From: Streptomyces marianii
Lineage (GTDB): Bacteria; Actinomycetota; Actinomycetes; Streptomycetales; Streptomycetaceae
Length of the DNA stretch: 64,000 nt
Direction: 5' to 3'
Assembly (NCBI RefSeq): GCF_005795905.1
Contig: NZ_VAWE01000001.1
Span: 1,178,001-1,242,000, forward strand
The notes beneath the pieces were generated by a model. It saw only the letters and a list, made by a program, of their open reading frames with translations, ran no database searches and was not told the DNA's origin. Position 1 is the stretch's first letter, and the number at the start of each line of letters is the position of its first letter. A program made the position numbers and the translations under genes. Positions 35,216-44,925 of this stretch are shown one piece after another.

Positions 35216-38092
35216 GTGATCCCCGTACAGCCCGGTCACCACGCCGGGTCCGAGCACTCCGACGACGCGGTGCTCGCCGCGTTCGGCGGGCTCGGGCAGC
35301 ATGTCGACTGCGCCGGGCTGCGCAGTGTGCCGCTGGAGGGCCCGCAGGTGCTGTGGCTGCTGGTCGACGGCGCGCTCGACCTGTTCGCGGTCGACGAAGC
35401 CCGGCAGGGGCACTGGCACTTCCTCGGACGGCTGGAGAAGGGCACGCTGCTGCTCGGCCCGGTGGAGGGTCCCCAGCACACGCTGGTCGGCAGGCCGTTG
35501 CAGGGGTGCGTGCTGCGCCGCATCCCGCTGCTGGAGCTCCACCGGCAGCAGCAGTCCGGTTACGGCGACGCCTGGTCGTACCAGAGCCCCTACCAGAGCG
35601 AGTACGACAGCCGGGACGGCACCCTGAGTCTGCTGGAGCACGCCTTCGCGCTCGGCGTGGGACGCGGCCAGCGGGTGCTGTTCGAGGCGCCTTTGGACGG
35701 ACGGACGACGGACGACGCAGCGGTGGCGGACGACGACGTCCTGTGGCTGCCGGTCTTCCCCGGCTGCGTGCAGTACGGCGCCGCGTTCAGCGCCGAGACC
35801 GCCGCCGACCTGCTCGTCGACGGCGCGCTCTGGCAGCAGATGGTCAACCAGCAGTACCGGCTGCTGTCGGGACTCGACCGCTGGATCGAGCGGACGGAGC
35901 AGGCCCACGAGGACCGGGCGGCCGCCGGGATCAGGGCCGGAGAGGCGGTGCGCGCGGGTGCCGACCAGGCGCTGCTGGCGTCCATCGGCCACTCCCGCAG
36001 GGCCTCTTCGGCCCGCTCCCGGGGTGCCGTCTCCGACGACGCGGCGTACGCGGTGTGCCGGCTCGTCGCCTCGGCGGCCGGTATCGCGCTCGGCGAACTC
36101 GCGCAGGGCGGGCCGGTCGACGAACGGACCGGGCCGGTGGAGCGCATCGCCCGCGCCTCCCGGGTGCGCACCCGTGCCGTACGGCTCGACGGCCGCTGGT
36201 GGCGGGAGGACTGCGGTCCGCTGGTGGGTCAACGGGCCAGGTCCGGGGCTCCGGTGGCACTGCTGTGGCGGCGCGGCGGCTACCGGGCGGTGAACCCGGC
36301 CACGGGCAGCCGCATCCGCGTCGACGAGGAGAACGCCGAGGAGTTCGAGCAGCGGGCCGTGATGTTCTACCGGCCGCTGCCCGAGCGGCCGTTGGGCCTG
36401 TGGCGGCTGATGCGCTTCAGCCTCCGCGGCTCGCGCACGGACGTGCGGAACCTGGCCGTCGCGGGACTGGTCGCGGTCGTCCTGGGCGCACTCGTGCCGA
36501 TCGCCACCGGCAAGGTGCTCGGGGTGTACGTACCGAACGCCCGGACGGACCTGATCGTCCAGGTGTCGGTGGCGGTGATGGTCGCGGGTGCCGTCTCGGC
36601 CGTGTTCATGCTGATGCAGAACCTCACCGTGCTCCGTATGGAGGGCCGGATCGAGAGCACGCTGCAGCCCGCGGTGTGGGACCGGCTGCTGCGTCTGCCG
36701 ACGAGGTTCTTCGCGGAGCGCTCCACCGGCGAGCTGGCGAGCGCGGCGATGGGCGTCAGCGCCATCCGGCGGCTGCTGTCGGGCGTGGGGCCGGTCCTCG
36801 TCCAGGCGAGCACGGTCGGCGCGATGAACATGGTGCTGCTGCTGGTGTACAGCGTTCCGCTGGCGCTCGCGGCGATCGGCATCCTGATGGTGATCGCGGC
36901 GGTGTTCCTCGGCATGGGGCTGTGGCAGCTGCGCTGGCAGCGCCGGCTGGTGGAGCTGAACAACAAGCTGAACAACCAGGCGTTCCAGACCCTGCGGGGA
37001 CTGCCCAAGCTGCGGGTGGCGGCGGCGGAGAGCTTCGCGTACGCGGCATGGGCGAAGCAGTTCGCGCGCAGCCGGGAGCTGCACCGGAGCGCGGGCCGGA
37101 TCCGCAATCTGACGACGGTCCTCGACGCGGTCTATCTGCCGCTGAGCGCGCTGATCATGTTCATGCTGCTGGCCGGTCCGGCGAGCGGAAGTCTGACGGC
37201 GGGCGAGTTCCTGACGTTCCACACGGCCGTGACGATGATGCTGACGTCCGTGACCCAGCTGACCGGTGCGCTGGTCTCGGCCGCCGCCGTGCTACCCATG
37301 CTCGAACAGGTCAAGCCGGTCCTCGACGAGCCCCCGGAGGTACGGGGGACCAGCACCCGGCCGGGCGAGCTGTCAGGGGCGATCGAGGCCCGCAAGCTGT
37401 CCTTCCGCTACACCGATGACGGACCGCTCGTCCTCGACGCCGTGTCCCTGAACGTCCGGCCCGGGGAGTTCGTCGCGGTCGTCGGGCCCAGCGGCTGCGG
37501 CAAGTCGACGCTGCTGCGGATGCTCATCGGCTTCGACCGTCCCGCCTCCGGCAGCGTGCTGTACGACGGCCAGGACCTCGCGGCCCTGGACCAGGCTGCC
37601 GTACGCCGCCAGTGCGGTGTCGTCCTGCAGAACTCCCAGCCGTTCACCGGATCGATCCTGGACTGCATCCGGGGCGCGGAACCGTTCACGGAGGACGAGG
37701 CATGGGCGGCCGCCGAGATGGCGGGCCTCGCGGAGGACATCCGCCGGATGCCCATGGGCATGCAGACCGTGGTCTCCGGGGGCGGCGCCGTATCCGGGGG
37801 GCAGCGGCAGCGGCTGATGATCGCCCAGGCGCTGGTCCGCCGCCCGCGCGTACTGTTCTTCGACGAGGCGACGAGCGCCCTCGACAACGCGACCCAGCGG
37901 ATCGTCACCGAGAGCACGCGCGCGCTGCACGCCACCCGGGTCGTCATCGCCCACCGGCTGTCGACGGTGATGGACGCCGACCGTGTGATCGTCATGTCCG
38001 AGGGCCGGGTGGTGCAGCAGGGTCCGCCGGCCCGGCTACTGGCGGACGTGGACGGCCGGCTGCACGAGCTGGTGCGGCGGCAGATGTTGTGA
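35216..38092 (+). CDS. second ABC exporter of the NHLM system
   Basis: A 958-residue ABC transporter of the NHLM_micro_ABC2 type (TIGR03797). The first 390 residues are a soluble region with no peptidase triad; the membrane domain spans about 395-690; the ATPase has Walker A GPSGCGKST, signature VSGGQRQRLMIAQAL and Walker B VLFFDE. It starts one base after the previous gene's stop. In this family the two ABC proteins are always paired and probably form a heteromeric exporter. The role of the N-terminal domain is unknown. Confidence 0.9.
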   Translation: MIPVQPGHHAGSEHSDDAVLAAFGGLGQHVDCAGLRSVPLEGPQVLWLLVDGALDLFAVDEARQGHWHFLGRLEKGTLLLGPVEGPQHTLVGRPLQGCVLRRIPLLELHRQQQSGYGDAWSYQSPYQSEYDSRDGTLSLLEHAFALGVGRGQRVLFEAPLDGRTTDDAAVADDDVLWLPVFPGCVQYGAAFSAETAADLLVDGALWQQMVNQQYRLLSGLDRWIERTEQAHEDRAAAGIRAGEAVRAGADQALLASIGHSRRASSARSRGAVSDDAAYAVCRLVASAAGIALGELAQGGPVDERTGPVERIARASRVRTRAVRLDGRWWREDCGPLVGQRARSGAPVALLWRRGGYRAVNPATGSRIRVDEENAEEFEQRAVMFYRPLPERPLGLWRLMRFSLRGSRTDVRNLAVAGLVAVVLGALVPIATGKVLGVYVPNARTDLIVQVSVAVMVAGAVSAVFMLMQNLTVLRMEGRIESTLQPAVWDRLLRLPTRFFAERSTGELASAAMGVSAIRRLLSGVGPVLVQASTVGAMNMVLLLVYSVPLALAAIGILMVIAAVFLGMGLWQLRWQRRLVELNNKLNNQAFQTLRGLPKLRVAAAESFAYAAWAKQFARSRELHRSAGRIRNLTTVLDAVYLPLSALIMFMLLAGPASGSLTAGEFLTFHTAVTMMLTSVTQLTGALVSAAAVLPMLEQVKPVLDEPPEVRGTSTRPGELSGAIEARKLSFRYTDDGPLVLDAVSLNVRPGEFVAVVGPSGCGKSTLLRMLIGFDRPASGSVLYDGQDLAALDQAAVRRQCGVVLQNSQPFTGSILDCIRGAEPFTEDEAWAAAEMAGLAEDIRRMPMGMQTVVSGGGAVSGGQRQRLMIAQALVRRPRVLFFDEATSALDNATQRIVTESTRALHATRVVIAHRLSTVMDADRVIVMSEGRVVQQGPPARLLADVDGRLHELVRRQML

Positions 38093-38124
38093 CGGTGCGG
38101 CGGCGACCGGGTCGGACGGCGACG

Positions 38125-38151
38125 ACGGTGCCCCCGGCCGGCGGGCACCGT
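38125..38151 (+). terminator. hairpin after the export operon
   Basis: ACGGTGCCC (38125-38133) with GGGCACCGT (38143-38151), a perfect 9-bp stem 32 bp after the stop codon. Confidence 0.55.
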
Positions 38152-38361
38152 GGACGCCTCGCGGCACTCGGAGCCGCCCCGGCCGAAGGCCGGGTCACCG
38201 GGACCGGAGCATGCCGCCGCAGAAGCCCGTGGCCGATGCGCGCCCCGGCCGGGTGCCCGATTGGGAGCCCGTCCGGGACGGCGTGCTCGACCGTACCCCT
38301 CCTGATCCCTCGTGTGCACGCGGAGTTGGGCCGGACCGCTCGGGCTCACTATGATCCGCCG

Positions 38362-39699
38362 ATGATCATACGAAAGCGACTGGCGGCCGTCCTCTGCGGC
38401 GCGCTTCTGGTCACCGTCACCGGTGGGCTCCTCCCCTCCGCGGCCTTCGCCGACTCCGGCGGCACGGCCGAACGGGCGACCGGGAAGGAACCGCCCAAGG
38501 TCGAACTCGTCCTTGACGTCAGCGGTTCGATGCGGGCCCGCGACATCGACGGGCAGTCGCGGATGTCCGCGGCCAAGCAGGCGTTCAACGAGGTGCTGGA
38601 GGCGGTCCCGGAGGACGTAAGGCTCGGTATCCGCACCCTCGGCGCCGACTACCCCGGCAAGGACCGCAAGGAGGGCTGCAAGGACACCAAGCAGCTCTAC
38701 CCGGTGGGCGAACTCGACCGGACCGAGGCGAAGACGGCGGTGGCGACGCTCGTCCCGACCGGCTGGACCCCGATCGGCCCCGCGCTGCTCGGCGCGGCCG
38801 ACGACCTGGAGGGCGGGAACGCCACCCGGCGGATCGTGCTCATCACGGACGGCGAGGACACCTGCGCCCCGCTCGACCCGTGCGAGGTGGCGCGCGAGAT
38901 CGCGGCCAAGGGCGTCGACATCACCATCGACACCCTCGGCCTCGTACCCAACGCCAGGATGCGCGCCCAGCTGATGTGCATCGCCGAGGCAACCGGCGGC
39001 ACGTACACCTCCGTGCAGCACAAGGAGGAACTGTCCGACCGGGTGAGCCAGTTGGTCGACCGCGCCGCCGAGCCGGTCGTCACTCCGGTGGCCACCCAGG
39101 GCGGCGTACGCTGTGCCGACGCGCCGCGGCTGAAGGCCGGTCTCTACGCCGACCGCGAGACCTTCGGACAGCACCGCTGGTACCGCGTGGACCTGCTGCC
39201 CGGACAGGAGCTGCGCGCCTCGGTCAGCATCGCGGCCGACCGACCGGTCAACCGTGACCACGGTGTGCTGCTGCGCGCTTCGACCCTGGCCGGCCGAGAG
39301 ATCGTTCGCGGCGAGTCGGCGGGCGACGGGCGGACCGACGTCGTCTCCACGGGCCTGCGCTACCCCAGGCCCGAGACCGACGACAGCGCCACGGACACCG
39401 GCACCGCAGACGACACCGATGGCGCGGGGACCGGCGACGGTGGTCCCGCCGCCGAGACCGTCTGCCTGCGGGTGAGCAACTCCTTCTCCGCCCCTGCCTC
39501 CGTCAAGACGGCCCCCGGCCTGCCCCTGGAGCTGACGATCGACATCACGGGCGGCCCCCGTGACGCCGGCGACGCGGCGTTCTTCGGCCTCGGCCACGGC
39601 TGGTGGCTGCTCGGCCTGCTGACCCTCGCCGGCTTCGCCGCGGGTGTGCTGTGGGGCTGGATCTCTCGCTGGCGCATCGCCGTCTGGAGGAGCAACTGA
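38362..39699 (+). CDS. secreted/membrane-anchored VWA domain protein
   Basis: A 445-residue protein with a Sec signal peptide (cleavage near AFA-DS, residue 30), a von Willebrand A domain with the metal site DVSGSM (D52, S54, S56), a DGEDTC motif, a C-terminal beta domain and a final membrane span (LLGLLTLAGFAAGVLWGW). It is exposed outside the cell and may bind proteins or cell wall. Its TGA overlaps the next gene's ATG. Confidence 0.88.
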   Translation: MIIRKRLAAVLCGALLVTVTGGLLPSAAFADSGGTAERATGKEPPKVELVLDVSGSMRARDIDGQSRMSAAKQAFNEVLEAVPEDVRLGIRTLGADYPGKDRKEGCKDTKQLYPVGELDRTEAKTAVATLVPTGWTPIGPALLGAADDLEGGNATRRIVLITDGEDTCAPLDPCEVAREIAAKGVDITIDTLGLVPNARMRAQLMCIAEATGGTYTSVQHKEELSDRVSQLVDRAAEPVVTPVATQGGVRCADAPRLKAGLYADRETFGQHRWYRVDLLPGQELRASVSIAADRPVNRDHGVLLRASTLAGREIVRGESAGDGRTDVVSTGLRYPRPETDDSATDTGTADDTDGAGTGDGGPAAETVCLRVSNSFSAPASVKTAPGLPLELTIDITGGPRDAGDAAFFGLGHGWWLLGLLTLAGFAAGVLWGWISRWRIAVWRSN

Positions 39700-40481
39700 T
39701 GCGTACCGTACGCATGTTCACGGCCGCTCTGCTGTCCGCCGCCGCACTGTTCACACTGCCGTTCCCGGGCGTCGCCGCAGCCGACTCGCCGTCGTCTGGC
39801 GTAAGCACGGATGACGAAGCCGCCGCGCCGACCGAGGCAGGCACGTCCTTCCGTACCGCCACCGTCGTACGCCCAGGACAGCGGGCCACGGCGCAGGGGT
39901 CGACCGGCGACTACCTGTACTGGCAGTTCCCGGCCGATGCCGGGCAGCGGGCCACCGTAAGGGCCAGGGTCGACCTGCCCCGCTCCGAAGCACGCCACGG
40001 CACCCACGTTTGGCGGCTCGACGTGTACGACGGGCTGAGGCGCCGCCAGGCGTGCCGCTACGGCAGCGACGCCCGGCCGGCCCCCGCCGAGGCCCGGTCG
40101 GTCGAGCTGAGTTGCGCGCTGCGCACGGTACGAGCCTGGTCCGAGCCATGGGCCGACGACCCGCTGCCCGGGACGTACTACGTACGCCTGACCGTCGTCG
40201 GAGCACCCGCCGAGGACTTGGGCGAGCCGGTCGACGCGTCCCTGGAGATCACGGCGGAGGACTCCGGCGGCGCCACGGCCGTCGACGGGCGGCTCGCCGC
40301 CCCGCTGGTCCCCGCTTCCGGCCGTGAGGTCGCACCGGACGGCGGCTGGTCGTCGGGCCGGTGGTCGTCCCGCATCCTCTGGACTGCCGGCGGCGCGGTC
40401 CTCGCCGCACTGGCCGGCATCTGCGGCTACCGCCTCACCCGCGGCAACGGCCGCCCCGCGCACCTACCGCCGGGAGCCTGA
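39699..40481 (+). CDS. secreted membrane-anchored partner of the VWA protein
   Basis: A 260-residue protein with a signal peptide (LLSAAALFTLPFPGVAAADS), a beta-rich middle (FRTATVVRPGQRATAQG, a pre-peptidase-like start; GDYLYWQFPADAGQR) and a C-terminal span (LWTAGGAVLAALAGICGY). I do not know a function. The start overlaps the VWA gene's stop, so the two proteins are made together and the soluble domains face outward. Confidence 0.82.
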   Translation: MRTVRMFTAALLSAAALFTLPFPGVAAADSPSSGVSTDDEAAAPTEAGTSFRTATVVRPGQRATAQGSTGDYLYWQFPADAGQRATVRARVDLPRSEARHGTHVWRLDVYDGLRRRQACRYGSDARPAPAEARSVELSCALRTVRAWSEPWADDPLPGTYYVRLTVVGAPAEDLGEPVDASLEITAEDSGGATAVDGRLAAPLVPASGREVAPDGGWSSGRWSSRILWTAGGAVLAALAGICGYRLTRGNGRPAHLPPGA

Positions 40482-40801
40482 CGGCGCGGGGAGCGTCGCC
40501 CGGCCGGGGTCTGCCGGCCCGGGCGCGGCGGCGCTCCCCGTCGCCGGGCAGTCCCTCGGCCCGTGCGCGCGACCGTCCCAGGTGTGGGAGCGGTGCCCGT
40601 CGTACGACTGCGCCGGCGCGCCGGGCAGTGTCCGCAGTCACGGCAAGAAGGCGCACGGCGCGCAAGGGTGAGGGTGAGAGGGGCACCGGCGTGAACGAGC
40701 AACCACCGAGTCGGCGACGGAGCCTGGAAACGGCCGTCCGGACCTACCGCGGCTGTGGGACACGCGACGCGCCCTGACCCCGCCCAGGGGCGACTGGACC
40801 G
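40482..40801. other. intergenic, convergent genes
   Basis: No supported gene. A 28-codon frame from the GTG at 40691 has only a weak ribosome site and low-complexity Arg/Pro content; I do not call it. Confidence 0.4.
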
Positions 40802-41392
40802 TCACACCCGCGTCGCCGTCCCCGCGTTGGCGATCAGCATGTCGAGAAGCGCGAGCAGCGCCGAGCGCACGTCCGTGCGGGTGCGGGCGTCGAGCATCAG
40901 GACGGGCGTGTCCGGGTCCCGGAGGTGCAGGGCCGACCTGATCTCCTCGGGAGTGTAGAGCTGTTCACCGTGGAAGCAGTTCGCGCCGACCACGAACGGG
41001 AGCCCGCGGCTCTCGAAGAAGTCGACCGCGGCGAAGCTGCGGTCGAGGCGCCGGGTGTCGACCAGCACGACCGCTCCGAGGGCGCCGTTGAGCAGGTCGT
41101 CCCACATGAACCAGAAGCGCTCCTGGCCTGGTGTCCCGAACAGGTAGAGGACGACGCCCGCGTCGGTGAGGGTGATGCGGCCGAAGTCCATCGCCACGGT
41201 GGTGACCGTCTTGGACTCGATCCCGTCCAGGTCGTCGACGCCGACGCCGGCGGCCGTCAGCCGCTCCTCCGTGCGCAGCGGCTCGATCTCGGAGATCGTC
41301 TCGACCAGAGTCGTCTTGCCGACGCCGAATCCTCCGGCCACGAGGATCTTGACGGGCGCGACTTCCTGGGCAGAGGTGTCATATGCGGGCAA
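40802..41392 (-). CDS. cvnD: conservon small GTPase CvnD
   Basis: A 196-residue Ras-like GTPase of the conservon system. The P-loop is GGFGVGKTT (about 20-28) and the switch region is YLFGTPGQERFWFMW; LVDTRRLDRSF is the family's G-region. The TTG at 41392 (MPAYDTSAQE) has AGGGA upstream and lies inside the CvnC end; an ATG at 41425 is the alternative. It is the last gene of cvnABCD and is expected to work at the membrane downstream of CvnA. Confidence 0.9.
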   Translation of the reverse strand: MPAYDTSAQEVAPVKILVAGGFGVGKTTLVETISEIEPLRTEERLTAAGVGVDDLDGIESKTVTTVAMDFGRITLTDAGVVLYLFGTPGQERFWFMWDDLLNGALGAVVLVDTRRLDRSFAAVDFFESRGLPFVVGANCFHGEQLYTPEEIRSALHLRDPDTPVLMLDARTRTDVRSALLALLDMLIANAGTATRV

Positions 41393-41744
41393 GGTTGTCC
41401 CTGATTCTCCTGAGCAGGTGGACATTGCTGGTCTCGGCCTCCTCAAGGGGCGACCGGTGCCGTACCAGCCCGCGGTCCTCCAGTTCGCCGAGGAGGAGGA
41501 TCACGGGCGTCAGACGCATGCGCATACGGGCTGCGATCTCCGCGACCGCCCGGCCGTTCGGAGGCATGCACAGGGACAGGACGGCCTGCCACTCGCTGGG
41601 CAGGCCGTCGTAGGCGTCCGGGGAGACCGCCGCCGTGACCGTGGTGTCCATGGTCAGCGAGGCCTGCGGAGCGGTCGTGCGCCCGTCGGTCAGGGCGTAC
41701 AACCGCGTCCGGCGGCCGCCTCCTCGGCGCGGCGCGTCGGTCAT
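41379..41744 (-). CDS. cvnC: conservon DUF742 protein CvnC
   Basis: A 121-residue DUF742 protein with TRLYALTDGRT near the start and the helix-turn-helix-like IAARMRMRLTPVILLLGELEDRGLV. Its ATG overlaps the CvnB TAA by one base (TAATG), and it ends 14 bases inside the CvnD frame. Confidence 0.92.
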   Translation of the reverse strand: MTDAPRRGGGRRTRLYALTDGRTTAPQASLTMDTTVTAAVSPDAYDGLPSEWQAVLSLCMPPNGRAVAEIAARMRMRLTPVILLLGELEDRGLVRHRSPLEEAETSNVHLLRRIRDNLARI

Positions 41745-42148
41745 TACGACGTCGGCGCCTGGGTGCGCTCGGGTGTGCTCAGCCACTCCCCGAGCGCCTG
41801 CGCGGTGCGTACGGCCTCGCCGCCCAGCTCGCCGAGCCGGGCCTTGCGGGACGTCACGACGATGAGGGTGCTGCCCTCACCGCATCCGACGATGCAGAGG
41901 TACCGGTCGTCCATCTCGACCAGCTGGCGGATGACCCGCCCGCCGTCGACCTCCCGGGAGATGGCCTTCATCGTGGACGCGATGCCGGAGGACGCCGCGG
42001 CCACACGCTCGCCCTGGGGGCGGTCCAGCAAGTAGGAGCTGAGCATGATCCCGTCGTTGGACAGCAGCACGGCGCCCTTGATGCCGGCGATCCTGCTCAG
42101 GTTGTTGTCCAGGACGCTGAAGATCATGTCGTTGGATGTCGTCGTCAT
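41744..42148 (-). CDS. cvnB: conservon roadblock/LC7 protein CvnB
   Basis: A 134-residue roadblock/LC7 domain protein (LSRIAGIKGAVLLSNDGIML; DDRYLCIVGCGEGSTLIVV), which in MglB-like systems regulates the partner GTPase, here CvnD. Its ATG overlaps the CvnA stop as ATGA. Confidence 0.93.
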   Translation of the reverse strand: MTTTSNDMIFSVLDNNLSRIAGIKGAVLLSNDGIMLSSYLLDRPQGERVAAASSGIASTMKAISREVDGGRVIRQLVEMDDRYLCIVGCGEGSTLIVVTSRKARLGELGGEAVRTAQALGEWLSTPERTQAPTS

Positions 42149-44925
42149 CGCCGATCCTGTCGGAGCTCTTCTTCCACCATCTGGGTTCCCTGCTGGTAGT
42201 CGGCCCAGGCGTCGGCCACCTCCTCGGGGGTGTCCTGATCCCGCACGGCCGCCGCTTCCGTCGGTCGGCACGGCCCCAGGAGCTGTTCGGCCATGTGCGT
42301 CTGCGGGACCCGCTCGGGCAGCGCCGGGCGTCTGTCACGGGCCGGCTCGGCGGGGCGGGCGGGACGTGCAGACGCCTCCGGCGACTGCTGGTGCGAAGGC
42401 CGTTCGTGCGAGGCCCGGTCACGGGACGACCGGTCGAGCGGCGCCTGGTCACGCGGGGGCTCGTGGGACGGAGGCCGGTCGCGGGAGGGCTGGTCGCGGG
42501 ACGTCTCCTCGTGCGGGCGCAGGTCCGACCACTGCTGCGCCCTGCGAACCGGCAGCCCGGCGCCCGTGTGCGGGCCCGTCTCCGGCTTGCCGCCGCCCGG
42601 GCCGCGCGGCGCGGGGACGGCGATCCCAAGGGGTGCGGCGTCCGTCCGCTCCGGTTCCACGGAGGCCGGTTCCATGTGCTCCGGCACCACGGGCGCCGAC
42701 TCCACATGCTCCTGCTCCAGGGGGGCCGACTCCAGATGCTCCCGCACCACGGGCGCCGGCACCCTATGCGCGGTCTCCGGACCCCCCTGCGCCTCCCGGG
42801 CAGGCTCGACACGGCCGGTCTCGCCGTCGGCCCGGGCCGAACATGCCGACTGCTCCCACTCCTCACGAGCGGTCTCGACCAGGGAAGCCGCGACCGTGTG
42901 GGCCTCGCCCCGGGAGGGTCCGGTCCGCGCGGACTCGCTGTGCCTCGACGCCACCGGCGGCGCACCTCCCGTCTCGCCCTTCGTCGGTACGAGCAGCGCC
43001 TTGGGAAGGATCACCACGGCCGACGTCCCGCCGTACACCGACCTGCGCAGAACGACCGTGGCCCCGAGCCCGTCGGCGAGGTGGCCGACCACGAAGAGTC
43101 CCAGCCGATGGGCGTTCTCCGCCAGCACGGCGTACGGCGGTGCCGAGTGCAGGCGCCCGTTCATCTCCTCGTAGGTCGCGGGTGCCACCCGTGGTCCACG
43201 GTCCTCGATCTCCACCGAGATCCCGTCGGCGACGAGTTCGGCCCGGATGACGACCTTCGACCTCGGTGGGGAGAACCGCGTCGCGTTGTCCAGCAGCTCG
43301 GCCAGGAGATGGCTGACCTGGCTGATCACGGCTGCTTCGACACTGATCTCGTCCAGCGCCTGCCGCTCGATGCGGCGGAAGTCCTCGACCTCGGCCGCCG
43401 CTTCGCGCAGCAGGTCGGCGATGCGCATGGGTCCGGTGTGGGGGTCGGGGATCTCCCCGCCGGCCAGGATGAGCAGGTTCTCGATCTGCCGGCGCATTCC
43501 GACCGTCAGCTGGTCGGCGCGCATCAGCTCGGCGAGGAGCGCCTCGTCGTGCCCGAAGGTGTCCTGAAGTTCCTCCGTGAGGCTCAGCTGGCGGCTGACC
43601 AGGTTTCCGGTGCGGGAGGCGATGCCCGCGGCGAACTTCCCGAAGCCCAGGCGCTCGGCGGCGAGTTGCCGGTGGCCGCTCACGGAGACGGCGACCACCC
43701 GCGCGAACGAGTCGCTGATGCGACCCACTTCGTCCTGCTCTCCGCGGACCGCGGGCAGTGCGTCGGAGTCGACGGGCCGGCCGCTCTGCAACCGGTCCAC
43801 GACGTCCGGCAGCGTGCTCTCGGCGACGGTCACCGTCCGGTCGTGCAGACGGCTCAGCCTGCGCAGCACCGACCGCGTCGTGAGGGCGACGACGGTCGCG
43901 ACGGCCAGCAGTGCGGCCGCGCTGCCCGCGATCAGCCAGGCGACCTCGGTCTCGAGGTCCGTCGCCCGGGCGTCGGCGCGCGCCAGCAGGGCCCGGGACC
44001 GGTCGGCGTTCAGCGTGCTGAGCTGCGGCCCCCACTGTTCCTGCGCGGCCTTCCACCCCTTGACGTCACGGGGCAGCTTCACACCGTCGTCGGTGATCGA
44101 CTGCTCGGCCAGGACGGCGCTCTCGATGCGGGTCTTGGTCTGCCACGCTCCCGAGCGGACCATCTGCGCGTAGAGGTCGTTCTGCGCGTCCGGCAGGTAC
44201 GGCACGATCCACGCGTCGTACAGGTACCGCTGGGCACCGACGGCGTTCACGAAGTCGGCGAACCTGGAGGTGGTCAGCGTCCTCGACGGCCCTGCCTGCG
44301 CGAGGATCATGTCCTCCTGGGCCACCATCTCGGACGCCGCGAACATGGCGGTGACGACGCGGGTGTCCTCGCTGAGCCCGCCGTCCTCCGTGTGGGTCAG
44401 CTGGTCCTGGTAGAAGCGGATCATCTGGCCGATCACGCCGCTGTAGTAGACGAGTGTGCTGTCGGCGCTTCCGATGCCGCTGTCGGTGCGCTCGCGGTAG
44501 GACTTCAGGTCGTCCAGTTCCTGCGAGACCTCCAGCAGGCGGCGGTCCGCCACCTCGGACACCGCGCTGCCGGGCGCCCACGACCGGCGGAACCCAGTCG
44601 CGGCCTGGTCGGTGGCCGCGCGCCGCTCCCGCATGTCGTCCTCGGGCACCGTGGTGCCGGCCCAGCGCGCGGCGGTCAGCGTCCGCTCGGACTGCATCGC
44701 GACCATGAGCCGGTACAGGGGTACGCCCAGCCGTTCACCGGAGTCCACGTCGGCGCGCAGGTGTTCCGACTGCTCCAGCAACCGGTGCGCGGCCAGCGCC
44801 GATTGGACGCCCAGGGCCACGATGGGGACGACCGCGAGCCAGGTGAGCAGCGTACGCAGGCGCAGGGTGCGCCGCCGGCGCCTCGCCGACGGACCTCGTG
44901 ATCCGATGGGTTGTATCGGTGACAT
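42145..44925 (-). CDS. cvnA: conservon histidine-kinase-like sensor CvnA
   Basis: A 926-residue sensor. A membrane span at about 25-45 (LLTWLAVVPIVALGVQSALA), an extracellular NIT-type (nitrate/nitrite sensing) helical domain to about 315, a second span (LIAGSAAALLAVATVVAL), HAMP, and a GHKL ATPase with N box LLDNATRFSPP, G1 IEDRGP and G2 GLFVVGHLADGLGA. The last 300 residues are disordered, with 11-residue Glu/Pro repeats (REHLESAP, QEHVESAP, PEHMEPAS) and an Arg/Asp/Pro/Ser stretch. The ATG at 44925 has CGAGGA upstream. CvnA proteins bind nucleotides but have no classical phospho-acceptor His. Confidence 0.92.
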   Translation of the reverse strand: MSPIQPIGSRGPSARRRRRTLRLRTLLTWLAVVPIVALGVQSALAAHRLLEQSEHLRADVDSGERLGVPLYRLMVAMQSERTLTAARWAGTTVPEDDMRERRAATDQAATGFRRSWAPGSAVSEVADRRLLEVSQELDDLKSYRERTDSGIGSADSTLVYYSGVIGQMIRFYQDQLTHTEDGGLSEDTRVVTAMFAASEMVAQEDMILAQAGPSRTLTTSRFADFVNAVGAQRYLYDAWIVPYLPDAQNDLYAQMVRSGAWQTKTRIESAVLAEQSITDDGVKLPRDVKGWKAAQEQWGPQLSTLNADRSRALLARADARATDLETEVAWLIAGSAAALLAVATVVALTTRSVLRRLSRLHDRTVTVAESTLPDVVDRLQSGRPVDSDALPAVRGEQDEVGRISDSFARVVAVSVSGHRQLAAERLGFGKFAAGIASRTGNLVSRQLSLTEELQDTFGHDEALLAELMRADQLTVGMRRQIENLLILAGGEIPDPHTGPMRIADLLREAAAEVEDFRRIERQALDEISVEAAVISQVSHLLAELLDNATRFSPPRSKVVIRAELVADGISVEIEDRGPRVAPATYEEMNGRLHSAPPYAVLAENAHRLGLFVVGHLADGLGATVVLRRSVYGGTSAVVILPKALLVPTKGETGGAPPVASRHSESARTGPSRGEAHTVAASLVETAREEWEQSACSARADGETGRVEPAREAQGGPETAHRVPAPVVREHLESAPLEQEHVESAPVVPEHMEPASVEPERTDAAPLGIAVPAPRGPGGGKPETGPHTGAGLPVRRAQQWSDLRPHEETSRDQPSRDRPPSHEPPRDQAPLDRSSRDRASHERPSHQQSPEASARPARPAEPARDRRPALPERVPQTHMAEQLLGPCRPTEAAAVRDQDTPEEVADAWADYQQGTQMVEEELRQDRR

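Noticed and set aside
40691..40777. 28-codon peptide frame downstream of the VWA pair
   Set aside because: Weak ribosome site and no leader or core features of a RiPP; not supported.
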